Both the position numbers and the translations under genes were made by a program. From Deltaproteobacteria bacterium (lineage in GTDB: Bacteria; Desulfobacterota; GWC2-55-46; DRQE01), in the NCBI GenBank assembly GCA_023134165.1, contig JAGLUZ010000066.1:1-33113 (forward strand): a stretch of 33,113 nt of DNA, given 5' to 3'. The notes beneath the pieces were generated by a model. It did no database searches, was not told where the DNA came from, and was given only the letters and a program-made list of their open reading frames with translations. This document shows, in pieces, positions 1-9,024 of this stretch; within the stretch, counting starts at the first letter, position 1; every line of letters starts with the position of its first letter.

Positions 1-155
1 CAGCCAAACATACCTAAACCCTCTGATATTATTCATTAAATCAACCCTCAAAAACAAAAAAACGACGCCGACTTACCTATCGACCCCGTTACTTACCTTA
101 TTATTTATTACGTTAAATCCAGCCTCTTTAAAGGTTTTTCTATACTGCTTAGACC

Positions 156-536
156 TTATAATCCTAAAAGATTTTTCGCAGTAGTTACCAATTTGAGCGT
201 ATTTATAGGTTTCGTGAGATAACCTTCGGCACCAAGTTCTTTGCCCTTTGCTATATCATCGGCATGACCTTCGGTTGTAAGCATTACCACCGGTATATTC
301 TTGATGGCACTATTCTTCTTGACCTCAACTAACAATGTAAAGCCATCCATAATCGGCATATTAACATCCGATAATATCAAATCGAACGCAGAGCCTGATT
401 CGGTAAGTTTCTTTAGAGCCTCAACGCCATCGTTTGCCGTCTCTACAACCGCCCCTTTAAGCCTCTTTAGAGAGAACCCTATGAATTGTCTCATAGTCGG
501 CGAGTCCTCTACCACCAATATCTTCTTATCGGACAT
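156..536 (-). CDS. cheY: CheY-like single-domain response regulator
   Basis: Receiver signature KILVVEDSPTMRQFI...DLILSDVNMPIMDG...VVMLTTEG...YLTKPI; 126 aa. Confidence 0.93.
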   Translation of the reverse strand: MSDKKILVVEDSPTMRQFIGFSLKRLKGAVVETANDGVEALKKLTESGSAFDLILSDVNMPIMDGFTLLVEVKKNSAIKNIPVVMLTTEGHADDIAKGKELGAEGYLTKPINTLKLVTTAKNLLGL

Positions 537-603
537 ATCAAGTAAACCTTTCTTCTAATATTGAGTATAGCACATACAGGAATCTATACGAGTAAGAATT
601 AAC

Positions 604-1638
604 TCAGCCAGCTTTAAGTATTGCTTCGGGAATTTTATCGAGCGGAATAACCTTACTTGCCGCTCCAATCTTAACGGCCTCTTTGGGCATACCATAGACA
701 ACACAGCTGTCTTCATCCTGTGCTATAGTGCGGGCTCCGGCCTCCTTCATCTCCAAGAGGCCCTTTGCGCCGTCGGCTCCCATACCGGTCATTATCACGC
801 CCGTAGCGTTACGTCCTGCGTATTCAGCAACAGAGTTAAAGAGCACGTCAACGCTTGGTCTAAGCGGTTCATTTGAGGGTTCTGTATCAAGATGGATAAC
901 AACGTCATTCATAGCTGTTCTAAGCGTCATATGAAAGCCACCAGGGGCAATGTAGACGTTACCAGGAAGGAGAATATCCCCCTCCTCACCTTCCTTTACC
1001 TTTAAGGCACTCTCTGAGTTCATGCTATCAGCCAGTGATTTTGTAAAGAGCGGTGGCATGTGCTGAACAATTACAACTGGCATTGGAAAATGTGCTGGTA
1101 ATTTTGGTATAACCTCATGGAGAGCTTGAACCCCACCTGTAGAGGAGCCAATGGCAAGGATTGATTTTCTTGGGTATGAGACTCTAAGTTCGCTAAGTTT
1201 TGCATTTGGTGTGAGAGGACGAAGGGGCTTCATCAGAGACCGACCCCTCATAGCAACTCTAATTTTTTTTATTAATTCGTCCCTTACGACCGTAAGGTCC
1301 ATGGAAATAGAGCCAGATGGTTTTTCCATAAAATCCACAGCACCAGCTTGAAGAGCTTTTAGCGTAACCTCAGCACCGTTCTTTGTATGTGCAGAGAACA
1401 TTATTACAGGGGTCGGACATGTAGCCATAATTCTTTGAAGTGTGGCAAGGCCGTCCATCCCGCCCATCTCAACATCCAGGATAACAGCACTTGGTTTTAC
1501 CTTTGGAACCTCGCGAGCTGCGTCCTCACCATTAGAGTAAGTAGCAACAACCTCAAAACCAGGCTCGCTCCCTATTAGCTTGCTAAGGGCTTTACGCATA
1601 AAATTAGAGTCATCAACTACAACAATTTCAAAGGGCAT
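604..1638 (-). CDS. cheB: Protein-glutamate methylesterase CheB (receiver + methylesterase)
   Basis: N-terminal receiver (VVDDSNFMRKAL, ILDVEMGGMDG) and catalytic GSSTGGVQAL, QHMP, MTGMGADGAKG motifs. 1-bp overlap with the upstream gene. Confidence 0.96.
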   Translation of the reverse strand: MPFEIVVVDDSNFMRKALSKLIGSEPGFEVVATYSNGEDAAREVPKVKPSAVILDVEMGGMDGLATLQRIMATCPTPVIMFSAHTKNGAEVTLKALQAGAVDFMEKPSGSISMDLTVVRDELIKKIRVAMRGRSLMKPLRPLTPNAKLSELRVSYPRKSILAIGSSTGGVQALHEVIPKLPAHFPMPVVIVQHMPPLFTKSLADSMNSESALKVKEGEEGDILLPGNVYIAPGGFHMTLRTAMNDVVIHLDTEPSNEPLRPSVDVLFNSVAEYAGRNATGVIMTGMGADGAKGLLEMKEAGARTIAQDEDSCVVYGMPKEAVKIGAASKVIPLDKIPEAILKAG

Positions 1639-2114
1639 TATTTTTTAAGTCTCCTAGAAAGTAATGATAGTGTTTCTGCGTGCTTGGTCGTATCGGTAGT
1701 AAGTTCGGCAAAAATTTTTTTCAAGGCCGAGGACTTTAGATTTATAATAGATGCATATTTTTTTTCGACTATCTCATTTTCTAAGGTGATCGCAATATTT
1801 ACGGCCTCTATGAGGGTGATATCGGTATTTTTAATCCTATCCTCTATCTCACTTATTTTTTCCTGGGTCTTGTTAAGTGATTCAATCCCAATGGTGAGAT
1901 CGCCAAAGGACTCTGGGGTGACCTTCATCATTGCAAGTTCATTTAACAGAAAATCCGCATGAGTCGCTTCTTCCTCAGCCATGCTGTGCCAAAAAGGGCC
2001 AATTCTATCATCAGCAGAGAAGCGTTTATTAAAGTCCCTATAAATATCAGCAAGTCGTTTTTCAATCTCAATAGCAGTAATGATTATCTTTTTCACAGTA
2101 CTTTTTTCAGTCAT
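1638..2114 (-). CDS. Ferritin/rubrerythrin-like four-helix protein
   Basis: 158 aa, helical, with EIEKRLADIYRDF, MAEEEATHADFL, ITLENEIVEKKY and TDTTKHAETL segments resembling the four ligand helices of rubrerythrin-like proteins. Confidence 0.65.
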   Translation of the reverse strand: MTEKSTVKKIIITAIEIEKRLADIYRDFNKRFSADDRIGPFWHSMAEEEATHADFLLNELAMMKVTPESFGDLTIGIESLNKTQEKISEIEDRIKNTDITLIEAVNIAITLENEIVEKKYASIINLKSSALKKIFAELTTDTTKHAETLSLLSRRLKK

Positions 2115-2116
2115 AT

Positions 2117-3211
2117 CTATACCTTACCTGTTATTGGAAAGGAAAAATAAAAAGTTGTACCGCTTCCTTTCTTACTCTCTGCCCAGAGCCTACCGTCGTG
2201 AAGTGCAATAAGTTTTTTGCATATGGCGAGGCCAAGCCCAGTTCCACTCTCTGAGTTCTCACCTTTATAGAATTCATCAAAGATTCTATCTAGCTCTTGC
2301 TCTGATATTCCGTTTCCACTATCAGCAATACTAACGGTAAGATCCTCATCAATTTTCTTAGCAGTAACTGTAATTGTACTTTCCTTGGGAGAGAATTTAA
2401 TTGCATTACCAATTAGATTAGAGATGACTTGGTTAATCTTTATTTGGTCAAATATTCCTATTAAAGGTTTTTCATTAGGGGTGAACTCAATAGAGACATC
2501 TTTTTTTCTAGCCATTATATTTAAGGACTCAACACTTTGTGCTAGTAAGTTTGATAGGTCTAATTTTTCAGCCTCTAGCGGAAGTTGCCCGGCCTCAATT
2601 ATTGATAAACTAAGCATATCCTTTATGGTCTTTGTCATACCCTCAGATGTAGAAAGCATAACCTCTAAAATTTGCCTTGAACGCGGGTTAAGTTCTTCAA
2701 TAGAATTATCAAGGAGAATCTCTACGTAGCCAGTAACGATATTTAGGGGCGTCCTTAATTCGTGAGAAGCCATCGCAATAAAATTATTTTTTAAGGTATC
2801 AAGCTCCTTTAGTCTGGAGTAGGCATCTTCTAGCTCGTCGTAGAGAGCTTTTGAACGAAGGTGAGTATTAACCCTCGCACTGAAGACCTTTGTACTAAAT
2901 GGTTTTTCCATATAATCATCTGCACCTGCATCTAGGCCTCTAACAATATCCTCGTCTTTACCAAGGGCTGTTAGCATTATTATAGGAATACCTTTTGTAG
3001 TTGGTTCGGCTTTTAACTTTGCTACAGCAGTAATACCGTCCATAACAGGCATCATAACGTCAATGACTATTAAATCTGGTAAAATCTTCAGAGCAGCCTC
3101 CAGACCACTCTTTCCATTATCACAAGTAATTACCTCGTGTTCATTACCGAGTATATCTTTTACAAAATCGGTAATAATGGGATTATCATCTATTGCAAGA
3201 ATCTTTGACAT
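2117..3211 (-). CDS. Hybrid receiver-histidine kinase (REC-HisKA-HATPase)
   Basis: REC (ILAIDDNPIITDFV, VIDVMMPVMDG), H-box MASHELRTPLN, ATPase motifs NLIGNAIKFSPKE, DSGNGIS, GTGLGLAICKKL. Confidence 0.95.
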   Translation of the reverse strand: MSKILAIDDNPIITDFVKDILGNEHEVITCDNGKSGLEAALKILPDLIVIDVMMPVMDGITAVAKLKAEPTTKGIPIIMLTALGKDEDIVRGLDAGADDYMEKPFSTKVFSARVNTHLRSKALYDELEDAYSRLKELDTLKNNFIAMASHELRTPLNIVTGYVEILLDNSIEELNPRSRQILEVMLSTSEGMTKTIKDMLSLSIIEAGQLPLEAEKLDLSNLLAQSVESLNIMARKKDVSIEFTPNEKPLIGIFDQIKINQVISNLIGNAIKFSPKESTITVTAKKIDEDLTVSIADSGNGISEQELDRIFDEFYKGENSESGTGLGLAICKKLIALHDGRLWAESKKGSGTTFYFSFPITGKV

Positions 3212-3230
3212 GAGACGACCTAACCTTGTT

Positions 3231-5234
3231 TTAGTTTAAAGAGTCTGTTCTCTGTTGTTTGGGCAGTAGTACGGTAACAGAGGTTCCTTTGCCTTCTGTA
3301 CTTTTTACCGATATCTCACCGTAGTGTGTATCAATAAGTTTCTTTACTAAAAAGAGGCCAAGCCCAACACCCTCATGGTGTCGTGAGGCCGAAGAGTCTA
3401 CTTGATAAAACCCTTCAAATATTTTCTCTAGCTTGTCCTCTGGAATTCCAATACCTGTATCTGTGATAATTATCTCAACATTCTCAATATGGTTTTTTAC
3501 AATGATATCAATTTTACCGGCTTTTTTATTGAACTTTACAGCGTTACGCATAATATGGGTGAATATTTGATGAAGTTTTCTGTCATCGCCGATAATGATA
3601 AGAGGCGGCTCAGGGGCAGTCATGGTTATAGTCATATTAACTTCATCAGTATATCGTTTGATATCTCTAATAGTATCATTTATTAGGGTAATTAGGTCTA
3701 TTTTGATAAAATCCAAGAATAGACGTCCAGCTTGGATTGATGCCGCCTCCAAGAGTTCATCAAGAACCATCTGTAGATTTTTTCCGCAGATGAACATCTC
3801 TTTTATTACATCAGACTGAGTCTTGCTGAACTCACCAAGGTCGCCATCCTTCATTAGCTCAAGGTAGCCGAGTATCGGGGTAAGCGGGCTTCTAAGTTCG
3901 TGAGAAACGGTTTGGAGAAATTCAGTCTTTAATCTCTCAAGGCCTTTTAGCTCTTCATTTACAAGTTCCAAGTCTTTGGTTTGATTCTCTAGAGTATTAT
4001 AAGCCTCACGAAGCTCGCTATTTGCACTAACTAGAGCATTATTTGTTATGACAACTTCTTTGGTTTTTTCCTGAACCATCTCCTCCATCTTTTCATAATA
4101 CATCTTTAATCGCTGACCCATCTCATTCATTGCTATTGCTATCTTACTGATATCGCTATTTGAGGTTATCCTTACCTGATAGGTAAACTCACCTTCAGAT
4201 ATTTTTTGAGCGGCCTTTACGAGTTTGCCAACAGGGGAGGCAATTGATTTTCTTATTATTATAAGGGCTATGGCAATGAATAGTAAGGAGCCAAAGATTG
4301 AAGCTGTGATGATAGAGTTTGAGCGATTTAGTGTTGCCACCTCTTTGTTTAGGTTCATTATCACGATTAATTCACCGATGTGTTCGTCTGTAGAAAAAAG
4401 TGAGTTAAGAGGAAAACCACCGCAAGCAAGTCCAGCCTCTAAGAATTTTAAATTTTTTATGTAAGAGGGCTTTGATTCAATTACATCAATATTTTCCTCA
4501 GTAAAGCATCTTTGTGCAAGGTCGCTTGTAGAGGTTTGGGCTATAATGACGTGTGAGTTCATCTTGTTCCAGTTTGAAGTCTTCCCTGCTCTATCACGTA
4601 TGAGTGTCCACCAGTCTTTATCAAGGTGAGTCTTCTCAACGACGAGAGCGTAATCATCACCGGTTGAGGACTTTAAAATCTCAAGAAAGTGATCAATATT
4701 CATTCCAAGCTCAATAAAACCAATTAGAGTTTTATCTTCATAAACAGGGGTTAGAGCCCGAAGTGCAAAGGCTGTGGTGCCAGCCTCCATCGCACTTACG
4801 ACTTTACCACTCTTGCGTGCTTTCTCAAGGGTTGCTCTTTTTATATGGTCGCCGTGAAAGTCTTCTGCGTGAAATCTGGCAAAGTTTGTGCCACCTGGAA
4901 AATGAAAATCAAAGTGATCAATGCCGTAATTTTTTTTAAATTCTTTAAATAATTCAGTACCATGTTTGTATAGTAGTTTGCGGTCTTTTCTAGAAAGTGC
5001 GGTTTTAAAGGTCTTGTCATTTGATATAGTTTTAAGTAGGGCAGAGAGCATGTTAACGTCACGTTTTTCTAGGTGCTCTAGGGTTGCCTCGGCATCCTTT
5101 ATTCTGTTATTAAAAAGTGCGGCTACGTCGGTAGAGTAATTTTTTTGGGAATAAAAAAAGAGTCCTGCAAAAAAAACGAGAGCAGAGAGGAAGATAATTA
5201 GAAGCTTTGAATTTATAGTAAGATTTTTATACAT
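3231..5234 (-). CDS. Membrane sensor histidine kinase (periplasmic Cache-like sensor, HAMP, HisKA, HATPase)
   Basis: N-terminal TM, ~270-aa extracytoplasmic region, second TM (ITASIFGSLLFIAIALIII), HAMP-like linker, H-box VSHELRSPLTPILGY, GVGLGLFLVKKL. Confidence 0.93.
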   Translation of the reverse strand: MYKNLTINSKLLIIFLSALVFFAGLFFYSQKNYSTDVAALFNNRIKDAEATLEHLEKRDVNMLSALLKTISNDKTFKTALSRKDRKLLYKHGTELFKEFKKNYGIDHFDFHFPGGTNFARFHAEDFHGDHIKRATLEKARKSGKVVSAMEAGTTAFALRALTPVYEDKTLIGFIELGMNIDHFLEILKSSTGDDYALVVEKTHLDKDWWTLIRDRAGKTSNWNKMNSHVIIAQTSTSDLAQRCFTEENIDVIESKPSYIKNLKFLEAGLACGGFPLNSLFSTDEHIGELIVIMNLNKEVATLNRSNSIITASIFGSLLFIAIALIIIRKSIASPVGKLVKAAQKISEGEFTYQVRITSNSDISKIAIAMNEMGQRLKMYYEKMEEMVQEKTKEVVITNNALVSANSELREAYNTLENQTKDLELVNEELKGLERLKTEFLQTVSHELRSPLTPILGYLELMKDGDLGEFSKTQSDVIKEMFICGKNLQMVLDELLEAASIQAGRLFLDFIKIDLITLINDTIRDIKRYTDEVNMTITMTAPEPPLIIIGDDRKLHQIFTHIMRNAVKFNKKAGKIDIIVKNHIENVEIIITDTGIGIPEDKLEKIFEGFYQVDSSASRHHEGVGLGLFLVKKLIDTHYGEISVKSTEGKGTSVTVLLPKQQRTDSLN

Positions 5235-5252
5235 TATTATAAAAAAAAGGGC

Positions 5253-6650
5253 TTAATTTACTGTAAGAAGAAGTTTGTCCTTAGTAATTACACGCGTAGC
5301 AACCTCAACAATAGCTGGGTCAAATTGCAATCCCTTATTATCTTCTAGTTCCTTTAGTGCATGCTCTAGTGGCATGCCGTCTCTATATGGTCTCGAAGAG
5401 AGCATGGCGTCAAGTGCGTCAGCTACACAAATAATTCGTGCTATGAGTGGTATCTCTTCACCTTTTAGACCGTCTGGATATCCAGAACCGTCGTATCTTT
5501 CGTGGTGATGTTTTATCCCTGGAATGTACTCCTCCATCAATTTTACAGATTTAAGGATAAATGCACCGACCTCTGGATGGCGAGAGACAGTTTGCATCTC
5601 TGAGTCAGTGAGAGGGCCTTTTTTGTAAAGATGGGTGTCTTCTGTGCCAATCTTGCCGAGGTCGTGGAGTCTGGCAGAGTGATGCAAGGTATCAATAACT
5701 TTTTTATGTAGCTTCATCCCATTTGCGATGGAGAGAGCGTAGCTTGTTACCCTTTCAGAGTGACCACTAGTGTAGGCGTCTCGTGCCTCCAAGGCTCGAA
5801 TGAGTGCCTCAACAGTGCCTAGCATAAATTCAGTTCTCTCTGCGTCTTGAGATCTTTGTAATTCAAATTGATGTTTAAGGTTGTTAAAGGTATCCCTACT
5901 CCTTACGATAAGGAGCTCTGCTATGGTTTCGCGTATCTCCTCAGGCGTAAAAGGTTTATTAAGGTAGTCGTAGGCACCGTGGCGCATTGCCCTCCTGACG
6001 GTATCCATCTCTGTGGAAGATGTCATTAGGACAATACTAGCTGAAGGGGCAAGAATCTTGGCCTTGTGAATAAGCTCTAAACCATCAAAATGTGGCATGT
6101 AGTAGTCAGTTAGGATGATGTCATAACTAGTTTTTTCAATCATAGAGATTGCCTCTCTAGGGTCTGTTGTTGTCTCAATCTTACAAAGGCCTGTAAGGGC
6201 ATGTTTGATAAGCTTAAGTACAGGTTTGTCATCATCTACAACAAGAATCATTGGATCTGATAAACTTGCACCAAAAGCAGTTCTTGCGGAGAGTACACGT
6301 CTAACAGTATTTATAAAGTCATTTTTTCCAAATGGTTTTTGTAAATAATCAGCAGCACCAAGCTTCATCATCTCTACGGCAATTTTTTCACTACCGTGAC
6401 CAGTTATGACGATTACGTCAATTGAGTTAAAAGAGACCTTTAGCTCTTTTAATATCTCAATTCCATTTGTACCTGGAAGCATATAATCTAGAATAAGAAG
6501 GTCTGGAATATTTTGTTCTAGTTTTTTAAATGTCTCATCTTCATTGCCAGCGATATCAACAATAAAACCTTCAGTCTCAAGAATGGTCTTGAGAAATTTT
6601 TGCATATGCGGATCATCATCTGTAACGAGGACTCTTTTTTGTGTTGTCAT
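5253..6650 (-). CDS. REC-REC-HD-GYP response regulator, predicted cyclic-di-GMP phosphodiesterase
   Basis: Two receivers (LLILDYMLPGTNG; IILTDYYMPHFDG) then GHSERV, HDLGKIG, HHERYDGSGYPDGLKGEEIP, ADALDAM: complete HD-GYP motif set. Confidence 0.96.
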   Translation of the reverse strand: MTTQKRVLVTDDDPHMQKFLKTILETEGFIVDIAGNEDETFKKLEQNIPDLLILDYMLPGTNGIEILKELKVSFNSIDVIVITGHGSEKIAVEMMKLGAADYLQKPFGKNDFINTVRRVLSARTAFGASLSDPMILVVDDDKPVLKLIKHALTGLCKIETTTDPREAISMIEKTSYDIILTDYYMPHFDGLELIHKAKILAPSASIVLMTSSTEMDTVRRAMRHGAYDYLNKPFTPEEIRETIAELLIVRSRDTFNNLKHQFELQRSQDAERTEFMLGTVEALIRALEARDAYTSGHSERVTSYALSIANGMKLHKKVIDTLHHSARLHDLGKIGTEDTHLYKKGPLTDSEMQTVSRHPEVGAFILKSVKLMEEYIPGIKHHHERYDGSGYPDGLKGEEIPLIARIICVADALDAMLSSRPYRDGMPLEHALKELEDNKGLQFDPAIVEVATRVITKDKLLLTVN

Positions 6651-6748
6651 AAATGTAGGTTGTTTTATCTTTAATTTTTTTTTAAGGCTAGCAACTGTGT
6701 CTGTAAATATTAAAGAGTTACTCTGAGACGCGGATTTTTAAAAGTGCT

Positions 6749-7261
6749 TTAATCAAGCTCAAGCCACTCAAGAAAATCAGTATACGAAGAGAAAGTGAGG
6801 GTGCGAAGGTTGCTAAATATCTCAATCCTTACAATATCTTTGTGATAGGTCTCAATTATTTTTTCATGCACTACGTTAAATGGCTCTAAGGTTTGTATAG
6901 AGCCAAACCCCTCTTTATCACCCTTAAGTGCAAATTCGCGGTTATCAGATAATAAAAATCGTGTCTCAAAAGTAGAGCTTGCATCGGAATTAAGCAAAAC
7001 AATCCAAACCTTTTCAGCAACAACCTTTGGGTCAAAGCGTACAGGAATAGCCGAAAGAGGCTCTGTTAAGGATGAAGTACCTTCCTCAGGACTAGTTAAG
7101 CCCTTTGACGGCGGTAGCGGAGGCGGCGTTAGTGTATCTGATATCCTCGATCGCATTGCTTTTTTTAAATTAAGCTCTCCGCCTGCTTTGCCAAGGGCAC
7201 TACGTGTGACCTTTTTTTTAGTTATTTTTTTAGTCTTTGTTTTCTCTTTTTTCATTGTCAT
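6749..7261 (-). CDS. Uncharacterised protein with Lys/Arg-rich N-terminus and proline-rich linker, directly downstream of parA
   Basis: ORF track extends to 7369, but AGAGG precedes ATG codons at 7261/7255; this start avoids a long overlap with parA. N-terminus MTMKKEKTKTKKITKKKVTRSALGK; acidic C-terminal domain. Confidence 0.7.
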   Translation of the reverse strand: MTMKKEKTKTKKITKKKVTRSALGKAGGELNLKKAMRSRISDTLTPPPLPPSKGLTSPEEGTSSLTEPLSAIPVRFDPKVVAEKVWIVLLNSDASSTFETRFLLSDNREFALKGDKEGFGSIQTLEPFNVVHEKIIETYHKDIVRIEIFSNLRTLTFSSYTDFLEWLELD

Positions 7262-7293
7262 CAGCATACCTCTGATAAAGTTACTGGTATTTA

Positions 7294-8067
7294 CTAATTT
7301 TTTTTCTTTGCTTTTTTGATAACCTCTTTTGCAACTTCCAAGTAATCTGAGGCACCGCGCGCACTCCATGAATATTCTAGGGCACTCTTTAGGTGGCTCG
7401 GTGCTTCGGCAAGTCGAATGTCTCGGCGAATAGGTGTCTTAAAGACAAGATCCTTAAAGGCGGCCTTAACTTTACCGAGTATCTCTTTGCCAAGTAAATT
7501 TCTCTCGCTATAGAGGGTAATAAGAATGCCAAGTATCTCTGGCTTTGAATCAGTGAAGTCGCTACTTTTGCAGACGTCCTCAATACGGGCTAGAAATTGT
7601 TTAATCCCAACAAGAGAGTAAAAACCAACATCAACCGGGATAATCACACTCTCTGAGGCAACAAGGGCATTTGTTGTTAAAAGCCCAATACTTGGCGGGC
7701 AATCTATAATAATAAAATCGTAATGGTCTCTAACAGTCTTTAGTTTTTCTTTAAGTCTGCTAACCTTACCCTCCATTGTGTGGAGGCGTTCCTCAGCGTA
7801 ATTTAAATTTGGGTTTGAGGGTGCGATATGAATATTGCCTTTTTTAAAGATGTTGTATTTGATATCAAGGTCTGGGTCAAGGAGTACCTCGGACATTGAC
7901 ATCGGGATGTCCTCAATATCAATACCAAAGGTCATAGATGAGTTCCCCTGAGGATCCATATCTACAAGCAAAACTCGGTGGCCAAGAACGGCTAAAGCCG
8001 CAGAGAGATTAACGGAAGTTGTTGTCTTACCGCAGCCACCTTTTTGATTTCCAATTGTTATTATCAT
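7294..8067 (-). CDS. parA: ParA/Soj-family ATPase
   Basis: Deviant Walker A GNQKGGCGKTTTSVNLSAALA, VLLVDMDPQGN, DFIIIDCPPSIGLLTTNAL, RRDIRLAEAPSH. Confidence 0.95.
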   Translation of the reverse strand: MIITIGNQKGGCGKTTTSVNLSAALAVLGHRVLLVDMDPQGNSSMTFGIDIEDIPMSMSEVLLDPDLDIKYNIFKKGNIHIAPSNPNLNYAEERLHTMEGKVSRLKEKLKTVRDHYDFIIIDCPPSIGLLTTNALVASESVIIPVDVGFYSLVGIKQFLARIEDVCKSSDFTDSKPEILGILITLYSERNLLGKEILGKVKAAFKDLVFKTPIRRDIRLAEAPSHLKSALEYSWSARGASDYLEVAKEVIKKAKKKN

Positions 8068-8203
8068 TGATGTACCGTTTGTAGCTTCCCTAGAGATTAC
8101 GGACTACAAAGTCTTTTTTAATTCTTCTAAAAAGTCCAAGCCCCCGCAGACAATCAAACGGGGGAAGATGATAAACTAAAAATATTATAATTAGGGTCTA
8201 ACC

Positions 8204-9013
8204 CTAAATCTTAAATTCTTTTAAGACCTCACCTTCAAGTTCTATCTTTAGGTTGCCGTTGTCTAGTAATATAGAGACTTTTTTATTTTTTTGTTTTTTA
8301 CCAACAAAGTATGATTTTCCTCTAAACTCAATCATTCCGTCGAGAGAGACCTCAGCTTCTAAAAGATCGGGAGCTTGCCCTTCTTCCTCTTTTGTGTCAA
8401 GAGGGGTTGGTTCTGGGTTTTTGTCTACAGGCTTAGAAGCCTCGTTTTCTTCAAGGGCATCTTTCTCTGAGTTGTCTTCATTATTTTCACTGTAATCCTC
8501 ATCCTCGTCATACTCTTCCTCGTCATCAAAGTCAGATAAGATTAATCGTTCTGAGGTTGAGAAGATTCTATCAAGATCAAGTACGGTAAGGAGGTATTCA
8601 TTAATCTTTGCAACCCCTTGGAGGTAATCAGCCCTTAGCCCAGATACGAGTGGAGGGGGTGGCTCAATTGAGTCTTTATCAAGTTTTATAACCTCATAAA
8701 CCTTATCTACTTGGATGCCAATTGAGAAGTCACGCAGTTCAATTACGATGACCCTGATATCAGGATTTTTCTCTATAGGAGGTAATTCAAAACGCTTTCT
8801 AAGATCAATGACAGGAATGATATCTCCCCTAAGTGAGATAATGCCGTCAATAAAGTTCGGGGTTCGAGGGAGAGCAACAGTTTTGTACTTAGCAATTATC
8901 TCTCGTGTTTTTTCAACCTCAATACCATAGCGTTCATTGCCAAGTCCAAGGGTGACGAATTTTTTAAGCTCTGTGGATTCTTTTTTGGTAGTTAAATTTT
9001 TCTCTGTACTCAC
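8204..9013 (-). CDS. cheW: CheW-domain protein with acidic linker and additional C-terminal beta-rich domain
   Basis: CheW core FVTLGLGNERYGIEVEKTREII...TPNFIDGIISLRGDIIPVIDLRKRF; then DDEEEYDEDEDYSENNEDN linker and ~47-aa C-terminal domain. Confidence 0.92.
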   Translation of the reverse strand: MSTEKNLTTKKESTELKKFVTLGLGNERYGIEVEKTREIIAKYKTVALPRTPNFIDGIISLRGDIIPVIDLRKRFELPPIEKNPDIRVIVIELRDFSIGIQVDKVYEVIKLDKDSIEPPPPLVSGLRADYLQGVAKINEYLLTVLDLDRIFSTSERLILSDFDDEEEYDEDEDYSENNEDNSEKDALEENEASKPVDKNPEPTPLDTKEEEGQAPDLLEAEVSLDGMIEFRGKSYFVGKKQKNKKVSILLDNGNLKIELEGEVLKEFKI

Positions 9014-9024
9014 TTAAACCTCCA

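Noticed and set aside
1-155. Possible gene or RNA at the left edge
   Set aside because: AT-rich with no supported ORF, no clear terminator hairpin and no tRNA-like fold visible.
7262-7369. Extended N-terminus of the ORF downstream of parA
   Set aside because: Would overlap parA by 76 bp; a better RBS and start lie at 7255-7261.
7389-7583. Minus-strand 64-aa ORF
   Set aside because: Lies wholly within parA in another frame; parA is unambiguous.
8207-8347. An actual transposon insertion at the cheW 3' end
   Set aside because: Frame is continuous with cheW, no terminal repeats or DDE catalytic region; only the small C-terminal domain resembles transposases.
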